Positions 1 to 12,712 of a stretch of 64,000 nt of DNA are shown one piece after another. The position numbers were made by a program, and so were the translations under genes. The notes beneath the pieces are model-generated. The model ran no database searches. It was not told where the DNA came from and was given only the letters and a program-made list of their open reading frames with translations. Source of the DNA: Phymorhynchus buccinoides (taxonomy: Eukaryota; Mollusca; Gastropoda; Neogastropoda; Raphitomidae); assembly GCA_017654935.2 (NCBI GenBank), contig CM065713.1, forward strand, positions 10,433,406 through 10,497,405, in the 5' to 3' direction. Each line of letters opens with the position of its first letter. Positions within the stretch are counted from its first letter, which is position 1.

Positions 1-151
1 TCCTGACATGACAGGGGGAGGAACACAATAGGACATTTTTCAATGTTAAAAGGTCAATGTCCTATGACTGGGGCCTCGGGACATCACTGTTGTAGCGATC
101 ACCAAAAGCAAAACATACGGTAATTCTCCAGGGCTGCACTCATTGTCAGTA

Positions 152-312
152 CAGTGGAACCTCCCTTTGAAGACCTCCCATATAAGACCTACTTATTCCT
201 GATACATTGCCCTTCTATGTAAGTATTAAAAATGACCTCCCTGGTAAGACCCCTTCCTTATAAGATCTCATCTTGGACGATTTTTGAAGGTCTTATAAAG
301 GAGGTGCCACTG
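152..312. mobile_element. Tigger/pogo-like MITE (block A copy)
   Basis: It starts CAGTGGAACCTCCC and ends with the imperfect complement GGAGGTGCCACTG. It is flanked by TA at 150-151 and 313-314. CAGT ends and a TA target are typical of pogo/Tigger MITEs of the Tc1/mariner superfamily. The equivalent in block B is 51930-52085. Confidence 0.8.
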
Positions 313-465
313 TACCCAAAGTACCTGCACGATCATCTCATATATAATTTTCTATTTCACTGTGTTGTAGAAAATCAACGGAGCTCTCACTGTACTGTAG
401 ACTTATGTCAGCCAGTAATAACGCTAAAAGGCTATTTATTGGGTTTTGTCTTTTGCTTTCCTCAG

Positions 466-642
466 GTGTTCAAGGTCAACAAACCACCATAACCTTCACC
501 CCCAGTAAGATCAGCCTCACTCCCACCACAATCACCATGGGAAACAGCATCACCATCAGATGCGATATCACCTCAACTGCGGGTGTGAAAAGCCTTATAT
601 TAATGCAGATCACCAAGATTTCGGGACAGGGTTCCGCTGACA
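466..642 (+). CDS. Duplicate copy of Ig-gene exon 2 (block A)
   Basis: This is base-for-base the same exon as 52237-52413, with the same cctcag acceptor and GTGAGT donor, phase 1-1. It includes the first Ig cysteine (ITIRCDI). No signal-peptide exon is found upstream because the window starts only 465 bp before it. Whether this is a second gene copy or an assembly duplicate of the same locus is open. The lack of even one substitution over the exon and its flanks favours the same allele or a very recent copy. Confidence 0.7.
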
Positions 643-1766
643 GTGAGTTATCAACTTGTAAAATATGATGGTACATTATTGTAGGGGCGCCAACAAACTG
701 GAAAAAACCAGATTTTTATCATGTGACAGAAGAAAACCAGAAATTGAGTTGTCTTGTCTAGTTTTTATTTTATAGGCCATTTCAAAGTTTGACATTCGAA
801 ATAGATCATTTGCAGAAATCGGACATAGAAGACAGAATTTTGTCTCTTTGTTTCTATTGAACTGATTTAAAAAACAGTCAAATAAACGAACTCATTCAAA
901 ATTGTCTTTCATGTTGTGGATGCTGGTAGAATACATAAAAATAGACATAAATATAGCCTAATTAGAAAATTAGTATTTTGGGGGTTGTTGACTACTTTGG
1001 GCTTTTGCTCAAAAACATTCTGAGCGACTTATGTCTGGTTTTCCCGTGCACCATCACAAATGTCTGAATGTGTCTACACAAACATCTATGTTTTGGTTTA
1101 AACAGCATTTTATTTTTTTGTTTAAACAGCACTTTTATTTTCAAAGTCACATCTATGTTTTCCTTTATCAAAATGAACCTTGTCTCATCACATGGCTCTC
1201 TTTTGTTTCTGTCTGATTCTGTTTGTCTCATTCTCAGACATTGTGACAGTCTCTCTCTTGCTCTCTTGAAGTTGCTCTCTCTCCGTCATAGTCGCTCCAT
1301 CTCTCGCACTATTGGAAAAAGTTTCTCAACATGATAAACTCGTAAAGCTGTTGGCGGGGGTGTTCAATCAAGTCGCCAACTCGCCATGGGCGACCTAGAT
1401 TTCCTCCGGACTACTTCTTCTTGCAGGGTCAGTCATCTGATAGGACTACCCCAACATGTTGGGTGGTCGGCAGTGACTAGATCCAGATCTATTACTCTGC
1501 GTCTTACTCGCCGATTCCCAGAAAAACGTCACACTTTGCTGCATGTGGCGTCATCTGTATGGCTTGGCTTAGTTACCGAAACGCAAAGAACAAGTGCCTG
1601 TGCGTTTCGTCTGTAAAGATAATCCATCTGTCTCTTTCCTCCTCCTCCCTCCCTCTTACCCCTGCGTTGCACATGAGTTTGTAATATCAGAGAGAGACAG
1701 ACAGAAAGAGAGAGAGAGGAAATAGACGGCGAGAGCGGTGAGTGTGTTTGCTTTAGGTGTATAGTG
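643..1766 (+). other. Intronic sequence after exon 2 (block A)
   Basis: AT-rich, matching 52414-53517 nearly exactly apart from an insertion at 684-715. No exon or element was recognised. Confidence 0.5.
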
Positions 1767-2182
1767 AGGACTTGACCGTGTTTGCATGCCAACGTTCTCA
1801 GGACCTGAGGCACACCTGAGGACTTGACCGTGTTTGCACGCCAACGTTCTCAGGACCTGAGGCACACCTGAGGACTTGACCGTGTTTGCACGCCAACGTT
1901 CTCAGGACCTGAAGCACACCTGAGGACTTGACCGTGTTTGCACGCCAACGTTCTCAGGACCTGAAGCACACCTGAGGACTTGACCGTGTTTGCACGCCAA
2001 CGTTCTCAGGACCTGAAGCACACCTGAGGACTTGACCGTGTTTGCACGCCAACGTTCTCAGGACCTGAAGCACACCTGAGGACTTGACCGTGTTTACACG
2101 CCAACGTTCTCAGGACCTGAAGCACACCTGAGGACTTGACCGTGTTTGCACGCCAACGTTCTCAGGCCCTGAAGCACACCTG
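1767..2182 (+). repeat. 52-bp tandem repeat, 8 units (block A)
   Basis: Exactly eight 52-bp units starting aggacttgaccgtgtttgca, with only a few substitutions. A partial ninth (aggacttg) follows. Each unit contains CCTGAGGAC and GTTCTCAGG as an imperfect inverted repeat. It is the same number of units as in block B. Confidence 0.95.
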
Positions 2183-2479
2183 AGGACTTGCACCTTAGTC
2201 CTCAGAACGTTTTTGCTGAATTTGAGCTGAACATGATGTCAAAGGGTATCTGACCAAGTTTGAGTCAAGTCCTCACTTTGTATGTAAAACAACAATTTCA
2301 GCATCAGTGTGTATGGCTTATTCTTACATATACACACTTTTGCCAAGAAGACTCTGAACTGGACTTTTTATGCACTCCTGTTCATCACTCACCAGGAGGC
2401 CAGCTGCTTCAACTCTGCTGAGCATCTGGGTAGAACTGTTGTCAGAAAACTATAAACACAGGTGCACTCTCCATTATCC

Positions 2480-2792
2480 CTCTCTGTCTCAACATTTCTT
2501 TCTGTCTCTCTCTGTCTCAGTCTCTCTCTCTCTTTCTCTCTCTCTGTGTCTCTGTCTTTTATTTTCTCTCTGTCTGTCTGTCTGTCTCTGTCTCTCTCTG
2601 TCTCTTTCTCTGTCTGTCTCTTTCTATCCTTCTCTCTTTGTGTCTCTGTCTTTCTTTTCTCTCTGTCTGTCTGTTTCTCTATCTTTGTTTTTGTCTCTCA
2701 CTGTCCCTCTTTGACTCTCTCTCTTTGTGTATCTGTCTTTCTCTCTCTGTATCCTTTTGTGTCTGTCTTGTCTGTCCGTCGTTCTGTCTGTT

Positions 2793-2823
<31 letters not shown>

Positions 2824-3105
2824 TCGTCTCTCTCTCTCTGTCTCTCTCTGTGTGTTTATCTGTGTCTTTCTCTGTCTGAGTCTCTCTCTTCTTTTTCCTG
2901 TCTCTCTCTTTCTCTCTCTCTTTATTCCCTCTCTTTCTCTCTATGTCTCTGTCATTGTCTGTCTTCCTCTCAGTCTCTGCCTCTCTCTTTCTGTGCCTTT
3001 GTCTGTCTCTCACTTTGTCTCTTTCTGTCCTTCCTCTCTGTGTCTCGGTCTCTCTCTCTCTCTGTCTCTGTCTCTCCCTCTTTCCCTCTCCCTCTAGCAA
3101 TGAAA
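2480..3105. repeat. CT-rich imperfect microsatellite (block A)
   Basis: A long (CT)n/(GTCT)n tract. Its long open frames in several phases translate to Leu/Ser/Val strings and are not genes. It corresponds to 54235-54835. Confidence 0.95.
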
Positions 3106-4474
3106 ATATTATAAAACAATTTTCTGTTTTTCTTTATCATGCATTTAAGCTCAGAGATAGATAGATAAATTAGATGAATTGACCGATGCACAACCTTGAC
3201 ACACTAAGAAAGGTCAGCCAATGGGAAAACGTGATTTCATAAACACGCTTACCGCGTGCGAGAGCCATGCCCACCTTGGACAAGCTAGCATTGTCCAAGG
3301 CGCTGTACAGCAATGGTAAAGAGAGGCGTGTTGGTTATTTTCCTGAATATTTATGCGAAAATGGTTAAGAAATATACCCCGGGTTCATGCAATGCGGGAC
3401 ACTTCATACCACACACACACACACACACACACGCAACACACACCTTGTACTTTGGAAAATATAATATTTCATGAGAGGTTAATGTTTTGAGAGAGTCATG
3501 GAATCTAGGAAATTAACTCGGGGGTGGAGGGTCATGGGTGGAAAGAAACAAGGAAATTTGGAACAAAATGAAAAAATATTTTGATAAATTTGGCGCAAAA
3601 ATGACCAAAGAAATTGCGGATCAGTAAGTCAAGGCAGGGAGGGAGGGGGTGTTCCAAGTGGCTGGTTTGGGAGTCTGATGCAAGCTTGATTTGAATGAAA
3701 ACAAAGAAGCAATGACATGGCATTTCATTTTTCTCTCTTCTTTTCTTTCTTTTTCCCATTTTATTTTGAAAGAAGGGTGGGGGGTGTTCAGAACCCGATA
3801 AGCCCACTCCTAAGCCGTCTCTGAAAATTTTACGCCGCAATATACCCCAATTAACTAGCATCAAAATCAAGAGGGGAAAAAGTCACACACAAACACATGT
3901 GTTCACAATTAAATGTGTAGACGCGCATGCGCGCGCACACAGTCACACACTCGCGGGTGCACACACACACATGCACTAGTGTACCCCTTATGTTAGGGCC
4001 CACTAAGCTACACTAATGCATTTTGTTATTTTCGTGAAGATTTTCGTGACAATGGTTAGGAAATGCGCACGTGTTTCTTGCAATTCGGACACTTATGCCT
4101 TGAAAATACACACACACAGAGACATACGCACACGCACATACACACGCACACGCGCTTGCACGCACACACCCACACACACCCACGCTCAACACCACCACCA
4201 ACCACCCTGACACCGCAAACCTAATACTCAATACAACACGCGTGCGACGTAACACGTACACGCAAGACGCACTACGCTCGACACACACACACACCACACG
4301 ACACACACTCTCTCTCTCTCTCTCTGGCGCCTAATATCTCAATCCTTGCGTAATAAGTTTTTTTTTTTCAAGTATCTTTATGTGCATGCAAGCACACAAT
4401 TTACCACACACACACACACACGACACACACACACAGTTAACACTGACACGCATGTGCAGGAACACACATAGACA

Positions 4475-4477
4475 TAC

Positions 4478-4520
<43 letters not shown>

Positions 4521-4660
4521 AGAAGAGAAGAGAGAGATAGAGAGATACTGGACCCTTTTAATGTCGTTAACACACACAAGAGAGAGAGAGAGAGAGGGAG
4601 GGAGAGAGGACACAGACAGAGAGAGAGACAAAGAGAGACACAGACACATAGACAGACAGA
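4475..4660. repeat. GA/GACA microsatellite (block A)
   Basis: Imperfect (GA)n with GACA variants, interrupted by extra bases relative to 56187-56400. Confidence 0.93.
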
Positions 4661-5029
4661 GAGAGAGACAGAGAAAAAAATCCATGTGCACATACCAGAG
4701 AGAGATAGACAGACAACGATAGTAAGAGACAGAAAGCGATAGAAAGAAAGAGAGCGAGTGCATGTGGGCACACCAAACATCCATAATTATGCTATCACAT
4801 GTGCATGCACCACACACAAACACATTCGTGTCAAAGTCATGCTGGTACACAGCCTCTGAACAGTGGTTTAGCAAGCCTAAACGCCAACACACGTGCTTTT
4901 CTGCCCGTTTGTCCTGGGTTTAATAATAGACTGAACTAGGTCACGAGGGTGGGGCGATCTCGGAGTTTCACATCCGTCCATGTTTCCCCCCCTTCAAATG
5001 TGGCCATGGCCTTTTGAATAAACCATTCG

Positions 5030-5368
5030 CATTCCATTCTCTCTTTCCTCTCTGTCTGTCTGTCTGTCCTTCTCCTCTGTGTACTGTTACTGTACTTCTA
5101 TTTATCTGTCCTCTTTGTCTTTCTCGACCCCCCCCAAAACCCCAAACCCCCCCCCAGAAAAGAAAGAAACGCCACCCACACAAAAACAAAAACCCCCAAA
5201 AACACCCACACACACCGAAAAAAAAAAAAAAAAAAAAAAACGGAAGAAAAGTGGTGTATCTGTATCTCTGTCTTTTATCCTCTCTTTGGGGTCTGTCTGT
5301 CTGGCTTGTCCTCTCTCTCTCTCTCTCTCTCTACTCTCTCTCTCTCTCGCTCTCTCTCTCTGCTCTCG

Positions 5369-5399
<31 letters not shown>

Positions 5400-5520
5400 G
5401 CTGTGTATGTCTGATGTACTATGTCTCTATTTTACTCTGATCTGTTTCTGTCTCTCTCTGTCTCTCTGTGTGCCTCTTTATCTCTGCCTTTCTCTGTCTC
5501 TCTCTTTCTGTGTATCTGTC
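5030..5520. repeat. CT tract with aberrant C-rich/A-rich insert (block A)
   Basis: It corresponds to the clean CT tract 56750-57115. Between about 5127 and 5252 it carries C runs and a run of 23 A that have no counterpart in block B. This looks like sequencing or assembly error. Confidence 0.8.
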
Positions 5521-5529
5521 TCATCTAGG

Positions 5530-8500
5530 ACAGGCCCGACCTTCCAACTAAATTGACATTTCTGAATTATAATATAGAGAATTTATGTAGCAAATTAAAT
5601 GATGTAGCTTTTATGAATTATATTAACTCATTTTATTTTATTTGTCTTCTAACTGAAAACGATTTCGTTTACGATTCTATCATTCCACTTTAATGAGCCT
5701 ATTTTCCTGATTTAATATCAAGTTCTTTCCACCGACCTAAAAGTGTTATCTTACTATAGGCAGAATCTACTGGAGGCGCCTCGCCCCGACTGCTACTTGT
5801 AAGGATAAGCTTAGAACAGATATGGAACTGAAAGAAATGGAATTGTTAACAGCAGAGTGATAAATTCTATTGCCATATCAAGCATAAGATAAATATGTTG
5901 GTTCAAATGTTGACAAAGTATGTTGTAAGCCTTGTAGATTGTTTATATAGCCCCTGCAAGCCGAGGGGAGTTTATTTTGTACAAGGCAATAAACAATGTC
6001 AAATAGACGTTACCCACGTTCTAGATAATTAGAAGATAAGTTTGATGAATTGTAGTATGAGGAAGCAAGATGTGCATTAAGATTAAGTATGGGAGGGGCT
6101 GACACTTAATGCCAGAACTGGGCAGTGAATCAGACCTATGAAAATGAAATTAAGTTTAACTACGATTCTATAGAGAAGTGATGATGCTTGATCACTGCTA
6201 CTGCCTTGGCACCCCCCCCCTCCGCCCCCGCCCCCCCCCCCCCTGGTTCCTAAAGACAATAGTTGCATAATACAGTTGGCAAAATCTTTATTTGCAGATT
6301 TGTTTTTTGATTGATTTGGTTCATTGCTAGAAGCTTATTTGTAATAGGCTGTTTGTAAAATGCCGTGCCATAAAGATGGAGCTTATAACGATTATTTCCC
6401 CTAACGAGATGCTAACAGCCTCAGTTAATTGATTTTATTTTCTTGTTCTATCGCTGCATTTGTGTGCATTATTGTGACTTACGTGTGAAGGTATACCAGT
6501 TAAGTCTTTCTGCTGCGCATCTTTATGTCTTTTCTTTTACCAGTAGAAATACATAAGGAACATGAGAGTCGTTAATACAAGAGCGGAGATTCGAACTCTT
6601 CTGCAAAACAAAGCGAACAAAAAACTGTGCAGTGAAACAAAAAATTCTGCTTTAGGCTGATCTGGTCAAGAAGAGGAATGCAAATATGCATTACAAAAAT
6701 GAACTCCCGCGAAAGTGACGCACATATTTAAAGTTAGATTTTCTCTCTAACTTTACAACAAGCTCTTCAGGCTCTGAGTGTAAATATTAATGAAAGTCTT
6801 GACAAGTTTGTTCACGCCTTGTGCGCAGCAGCTGCTTGTATGGTGAGAACTTTTGGTCAATCCAAAAAGAAATGTGATGACTGGTTTGACGAAGAGTGTG
6901 AACGGAAGAAGAGAGAGGTCAAGCGGTTATTGAAACGAGTACAAAGATGTAAAACTAAAAATGATAAGGAAACAAAACATAAAGACTCTGCAAGGTCAAG
7001 AAATGAATACAATATATTAAGATCAATAAAACAACTACAGTTTAAATAAAAAAAGAATAAAAAAAAGCTAACTGATTCATTAAGTGACTCTAAGACGTTT
7101 TGTTTGGTGATAAGGTCTGTTAACAGAAAGAGTTATGTTTATAATGACATATCACTACACCAATGGCATGCACACCGACTTTGCATTCGAAGATGACAAA
7201 ACACAAGATAATGAGAAAGATGAGTTTGTACCATTTTTTAATAATGAAATAACACGAGAAGAGGTCATTGCTAGCATTAAACATTTAAAGACTGGAAAAA
7301 GTGCTGGCTCGGACAAAGTAATTGGAGAGATGTTAAAAAATTCGAATGATGCTATAATTGATTTTTTAGTTCAAATGATTAATCAACTTTTTGATAGTGG
7401 GACCTTCCCTTTAGAATGGGAAAAAATCGATTATGTTATCTGTCCGCATCAATACAAAAAGGGCGAACACAAACAATCCTAGGACAACTACCGTGCGCAT
7501 ATGCTTTTCGCATAGACATCCTTAGCCATAGTGCTATACTTCATATCACTAAACCTGTAGATATACAACATGCGGACAGCTGAGAATGAAGAATGCCCAA
7601 AATTATAATGCAAGCAGCAAGCTGTGTTTCTCAGATCCAATATAGCCTACCATATGCCTTCGCTAGATTACATATTTACCCGTAAATATAAAGTCTTGTG
7701 ACAAAAGTATACTCATTTAGTAATACAAAAACTCTTATGTATGCCTATTCATAGACTCTCCAGAAGGCGTTTGATTCTGCTCGAATCGCAAACTGCCTCT
7801 ATGCAAAATCGCCTAATTCGAAAATAGTGCGTGTAGACGGAAAATTGTATTCAAGCCTGTACAAAGGTGTCATACAATTCAAGGGACTGGCACACAGTGT
7901 GCCGTCCTAGCAAGAGCCTGGACAAAACGAATATACAGATTGCTTTTTGAATGTCCAACACGCTAGTTAAACAGCAGGATGACCTACTCTTAACCTTGTA
8001 CCCAAACGATTTTCGTTTTCTCATAAATGAATATGAGCAATAGAGCTATCCAAAAAAGCCGCAAGCAGAGTATCCAGTTAGATATCATGGGCTATGTACC
8101 GGACGAATATTACTTTTGCCTACTTTATTTAAAGCCCCGACGATGTTATTCTATCATTACAGAACCCGAACCAGTAGATAGGTTCACAGAAACCAATTAA
8201 ATGTTTCAAAAAATGAGCTGCTGACATGCCTTGGCGCGCTTTAAAAAAGTCAATTTCTAATAAAACCTAAACTATTAATGCGTTTTATGGATTGGTGGTC
8301 ATAATTCATCCACATGAATAAATGGGTTTTAATGGGAATACTGAAGTCAAAATTACTATTTGATCTTACAAGTCATTTAGGTCTCTAAAGTATAGTAGAT
8401 ATTTCAACTAAGCTTAGTATTGACTTCAGCATGCCATGAGCTCATGATAAGAAAGCGGGAAAAAAGGAGGATCATAACTATTATGAAAACAATGCGAAAA

Positions 8501-9749
8501 TTGAAATGACTATAATAGACAATCGTGTATTTGCCGACAATATGTAATTGCATGCACAAATAGAGCCAATTAACTTGACATATAGCCCCGTCATAGAAAA
8601 TATACGTGGCCGTTAATTACATACTAATACACAAATTGGAAAAAGTAAATACTATTACCGACATGAAACGTAAAACCCCTATTTTTAACAGGTACTCTAT
8701 GCCCACTCATCTAACACTGCTTCTTATGCGGAGAAACGGAGAAGATATCCCTTATACATATAGATCTGCTTTATGAAATGCCATAAGATACTGGTTGAAA
8801 ATCTTGACAAACTTTCCACAGTAACTCGTCTTCGTTAGGCCAAGCTTAATGAAATGATGGTAAATCACTCTGGATTATGGGTCCAAGAAAAACTGCGGTC
8901 CATTATACAAGTAATACGATAGCGGATCTGTCAGAAACATGGTTATATGGATTTAGTGTGGATAGCTTTCAGGAAGTCAGCAGTAATGTATACAACAATT
9001 CATTTTAGAATTTAAAGCACAGACTCATTTGTTCATTACAGACAAAATCTAGGCCATTACCTGACATGTCAGAAGCAAGGATAAATATACAGTTGTTTTT
9101 TCTCGTTTTAAAATGTGTTTCAATATGAAAAATATCTTAACATCATTACTGACAAATGGCATAGGCTTAATTACGCGAGAATGTCTAGGCCTGATATCAG
9201 AGCTCAGGCGTCTAATTCAATGCCCCTAAAAAAAGGTGGTCCCATCCTGCAGGCGTCCACTATAAATCACAATGCCCCTATGCTGTAGAAGCAATTGTAC
9301 TCGGAGAACGAACATCATCCATTCTTTCTATATTATCACATGTAAAGCCATATCGAGACACCGTCGCCTAGAAATGTATAATTCTTTCAATTGCCATATC
9401 TTCTTTTTTTTTTTGCTGCCGGAGTAAATCGAAATTATTGTTATCTGCCACATCTTACATCGGAGGATGAATCTGTTATCAAATCTGTTGCAAAGTTTAT
9501 TGTAGAAGCCTTGAAGATAAGGCAAAGGCATGCCAGCAATGATGATTGATTTATATTGGCAACTCATGATTATTTTGACTTATGGTTATAAGAAAGAGAG
9601 AGAGAGAGAGTGGGAATAGAGGAAAGAAAGGAGTATACATGCTTGGTATAAAATTGTAGTTGGGTGGTCGAGTTATTTTTCTTGATGCATGAATTCCTAT
9701 ATGGTTTTCTTAAACCTATTTTTGTGAACAAAAGTGAGTGAGTGAGTGC

Positions 9750-9800
<51 letters not shown>

Positions 9801-10091
9801 GTGTGTGTGTGTGTGTGTAATGCATGTGTGTGTATGTGGAAGGGGGGGAGGGAGAGATAGAGGGAGAGAGGTAATGGAAGATAAGAAAGGGATGTTGTTT
9901 ACATGCTTATATAGACGAAGGATCTATGACATTTCATTTTTCATTTTTTCACTTTTTCATTTCTACAATTCATGTTTCATGTTTTCTATGCTTGATTTGT
10001 TATTAAGTTGACATATTTTGTTTACCCCCTTGTCATGAGACCTTTTATGGTGATGACAATAAAACTGTCAAATTGTCAAATTGTCAAATTG
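5530..10091 (+). mobile_element. Degraded copy of the intron-2 LINE (block A)
   Basis: This is the same LINE at the same place as 57125-61088, but about 600-700 bp longer because of many small insertions. The open pieces left are 6819-7049 (endonuclease C-terminal region) and 7135-7482 (start of the RT frame). From about 7440 to 9400 matches to the intact copy come as short words separated by apparently random bases, yet 9560-10091 is again nearly identical to block B. This patchiness is unlike neutral decay. Confidence 0.8.
9752..9832. repeat. TG microsatellite in LINE 3' UTR (block A)
   Basis: (TG)n interrupted by single variants; the counterpart is 60730-60820. Confidence 0.9.
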
Positions 10092-10094
10092 TGT

Positions 10095-10171
10095 ATCTGT
10101 CTCTCTCTTTATCTTTCTGTCTCTGTTTCTCTCCATCTTTTTCTATTTCTCTCTCTCTCTCTCTCTTTCTC

Positions 10172-10250
<79 letters not shown>

Positions 10251-10255
10251 GTTTC
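10095..10255. repeat. CT microsatellite (block A)
   Basis: (CT)n directly after the LINE tail. The counterpart 61092-61252 is essentially identical. Confidence 0.93.
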
Positions 10256-10591
10256 TTCCTATGTCTCAGTGTACCATAAAAAGAATGATAACATAACAGC
10301 TAGGTGAGTATTTGATTTAAACGTTTGTTTGTTTTTCAGGAGGGAGAGAGAGATTGCAGATTTTTATTTGAATATGCTTGTTTTTTTTGTTTGTTTTTTA
10401 TTTCGAGTGGAATCTAATGAAAACAGAAATGTGTCAAGTTTCTTGTGAGCATCAGACGGGCTGGTCACAGTTTTTGGGACTAGTTCATTTTTTATGGAGC
10501 TAGTCCATTGAACTGCCTGCCATGAAAAGATTTCAACACCCCTGCTGTTAGTGTTAATGTTATGCAAATTATAAACATTCTTTATTCTTAA

Positions 10592-11147
10592 AGGTGGACT
10601 CGAACGGATGAGTTTTTGCAAGAAACACGTCGAGATCACCAGAAAGACAGCCTTTTCAAGGATCGGAACACTCACTTTGCCCTTGTTTCTTAGAAATTAA
10701 ACCGTCAAAACGGCGATTTTTCCTTGGCGGAGATGCCGGAGAGAGTAGCCATTTTGGATGGGGTGGGTGGAGGTCACTCATTGAAGCGTTTTCTTTTTTT
10801 GTAGTGCAGTAAAAAAAAAAAAGGAGCTATTTCTTTTGTTGTGAGCGAAACTCCTTTAGATAAACTGTATAACATTAAAAAATAAAAAAAAAAAAGGCTT
10901 GTATTGCAAAAAAGTTCGTGCAAACGATTTGGTCTAAACACAGGCGGCCATTCAAAAAGAGACGGCAAACGCCTTCTCTTTGGGTGAAAGAATTTGACTT
11001 CCAGCACTCCGCCAAGGAGGAATCGCCTTTTTGACGGCTTGATTTCTGGGAAACCAGAGCAAAGTGAGTGTTGCGATCTCTGTAAAGGGTGTTTTCCTGC
11101 TGATCTGGACGTGTTTCTTGCAAAAACTCATCCGTCAGGGTGCCCCT
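10592..11147. mobile_element. TTAA-flanked foldback MITE (block A)
   Basis: Same element as 61589-62153, with TTAA at 10588-10591 and 11148-11151. It is nearly identical to the block B copy. Confidence 0.8.
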
Positions 11148-11401
11148 TTAACACAACAGAGGTGGAGGGGTATTACAAGGGTTTTATACACCCCACCCTC
11201 CCACCCCTTTAAAAAAACAAGAAGAGGGGAAACCTACCTTGTCAACACTTTGAATTTCATGTATTATGTACATAATTCCATGCCAGAGTTATGGCTTATT
11301 CTCCCGGTGGAGGCCATCCATTTTACTTTTAATTATTATCAGCGTCTGGGGGGTTAAATTCCCAGACCCTTCTGCACAAAGCTGTTTCATGACTAGTGGG
11401 C

Positions 11402-11435
<34 letters not shown>

Positions 11436-11458
11436 ACACACTCACACACACACACACA

Positions 11459-11524
<66 letters not shown>
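11402..11524. repeat. CA microsatellite (block A)
   Basis: (CA)n with a few CTCA variants. The counterpart 62408-62534 is slightly longer. Confidence 0.95.
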
Positions 11525-11525
<1 letters not shown>

Positions 11526-11667
11526 TTAAAGTTCAAACAAAAAAACCTCTGAACCTTCTCTAAACTCTCTCTTTCGTTCTACCTTTGTATGTGTATCACA
11601 AACAGATTGGAAGAATAGACTGCCTAAAATCTTTATCCTTACATAGTAAAGTTTTCAGTTTTAGTTT

Positions 11668-11756
<89 letters not shown>

Positions 11757-11781
11757 TGTTTTTCTTTATCCAAACATAAAG

Positions 11782-12019
11782 CTCTGGTTAGTGCTTTGGT
11801 TGGCAACGCTGACGGAGTGGCTCAGCTTACTGACCAAAGTTTGACAAACGTCAGCGTTTCCGGGAGTCTGACCAGCAGACCCATCACCTGACCCTGTAAC
11901 CAAGCAATGCTGTGCAACATCGATGGTTGGGAGGTAACCAGTGCTTTGGCCTCTACACTTGGGACAGTGGAGTTACCGCAATTCAACCTAGTAAAGATGC
12001 GGATCTGGAGTTTGGACAG
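11782..12019 (+). pseudogene. Degraded duplicate of Ig-gene exon 3 (block A)
   Basis: The acceptor (ataAAAG) and the donor (GTGAGC at 12020) are kept, but the exon is 238 nt instead of 225. It has scattered insertions: extra bases around the ctgaaccaagc, gcaggctgc, gatggtgg and ggtaccagt sites of the intact copy. These break the frame before the GGRYQC motif. The 5' half is identical to 62790 onward; the errors begin abruptly in the middle. Single-base insertions scattered in one half look more like uncorrected long-read error than evolutionary decay. Confidence 0.7.
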
Positions 12020-12355
12020 GTGAGCTAGTAGGCTTTGTTTGATCCGAATGTGGGTTGTGGTTTGACACTGTGTTTGGGGTGCGTTGTTGCTGTATTTGTT
12101 TTCGTACTCTGTCTCTATTTTTCGTGTGTACTTGCTGGCGATTGCGTGTTTGGGGTTGCGTTTGTTGCTTTATATGTACTGGTCTTTGTATTGTGCTCTG
12201 TTCTATTTTTTCTATTGGCGGTGTATTACTTTTGCTGATGTATGAGGCACAATAATGGCAATGTAGTTTGCTGCATTGCACTTTACATAACTGATTGTTA
12301 CTCAACTTCTTCGTGCCGTACTGTAATGCTATAAACGAACTGTACATTACCACCA

Positions 12356-12712
12356 GCCGACGTTGCGCAGTGGGTAGCATATCCTATTAGTGACTGTTCC
12401 AACTCTATAAGGATAATGCGAGGGTTACGGGGTCCTGGACCTTGGCTGCCTACCCTGACTGAGCTATGGGCTCAGTGAGAAGACTGAAGCCACACAGTCG
12501 AGCTTCATCCGTTTAATGGATGCGAATCTGAGAGTGTTGATCTAAGTTTCTGACAACAAATAGCATATGTCCTGTATACTATTGGGGCCTGGTTAATGCC
12601 AAGATATCATTATGAAAGGAAGTATAAGCGTACAGCCCTGTCATGTAGTCTCAGACAAAATAAGGAAATCCATAGCATCACCAACATCATAATCATCATC
12701 AATCTCCATCAA
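12356..12712 (+). repeat. tRNA-derived SINE (block A copy)
   Basis: Same element as 63343-63690 with single-base insertions (for example gtgggtagc for gtggtagc). The ATC-rich tail is at 12673-12710. Confidence 0.6.

Noticed and set aside
405..668. An 87-codon gene starting at ATG 405 (and its copy at 52176)
   Set aside because: The ATG lies in the intron upstream of the acceptor; the reading is exon 2 plus intron on both sides, and exon 1 supplies the real signal peptide.
1767..2182. CRISPR-like array
   Set aside because: The 52-bp units follow one another without spacers, in clearly eukaryotic intron DNA; a simple satellite.
2370..3114. Long open frames rich in Leu/Ser/Val (also at 54121-54903, 10008-10307, 61005-61304)
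   Set aside because: They are translations of (CT)n/(GTCT)n microsatellites, open in several phases at once; not genes.
5127..5252. CCCCAAAA-type telomere-like and poly-A insert
   Set aside because: Absent from the clean block B counterpart, irregular, and within a noisy patch; probably sequence error.
6083..6268. Gly-rich minus-strand frame
   Set aside because: Produced by a C run inside the noisy LINE copy.
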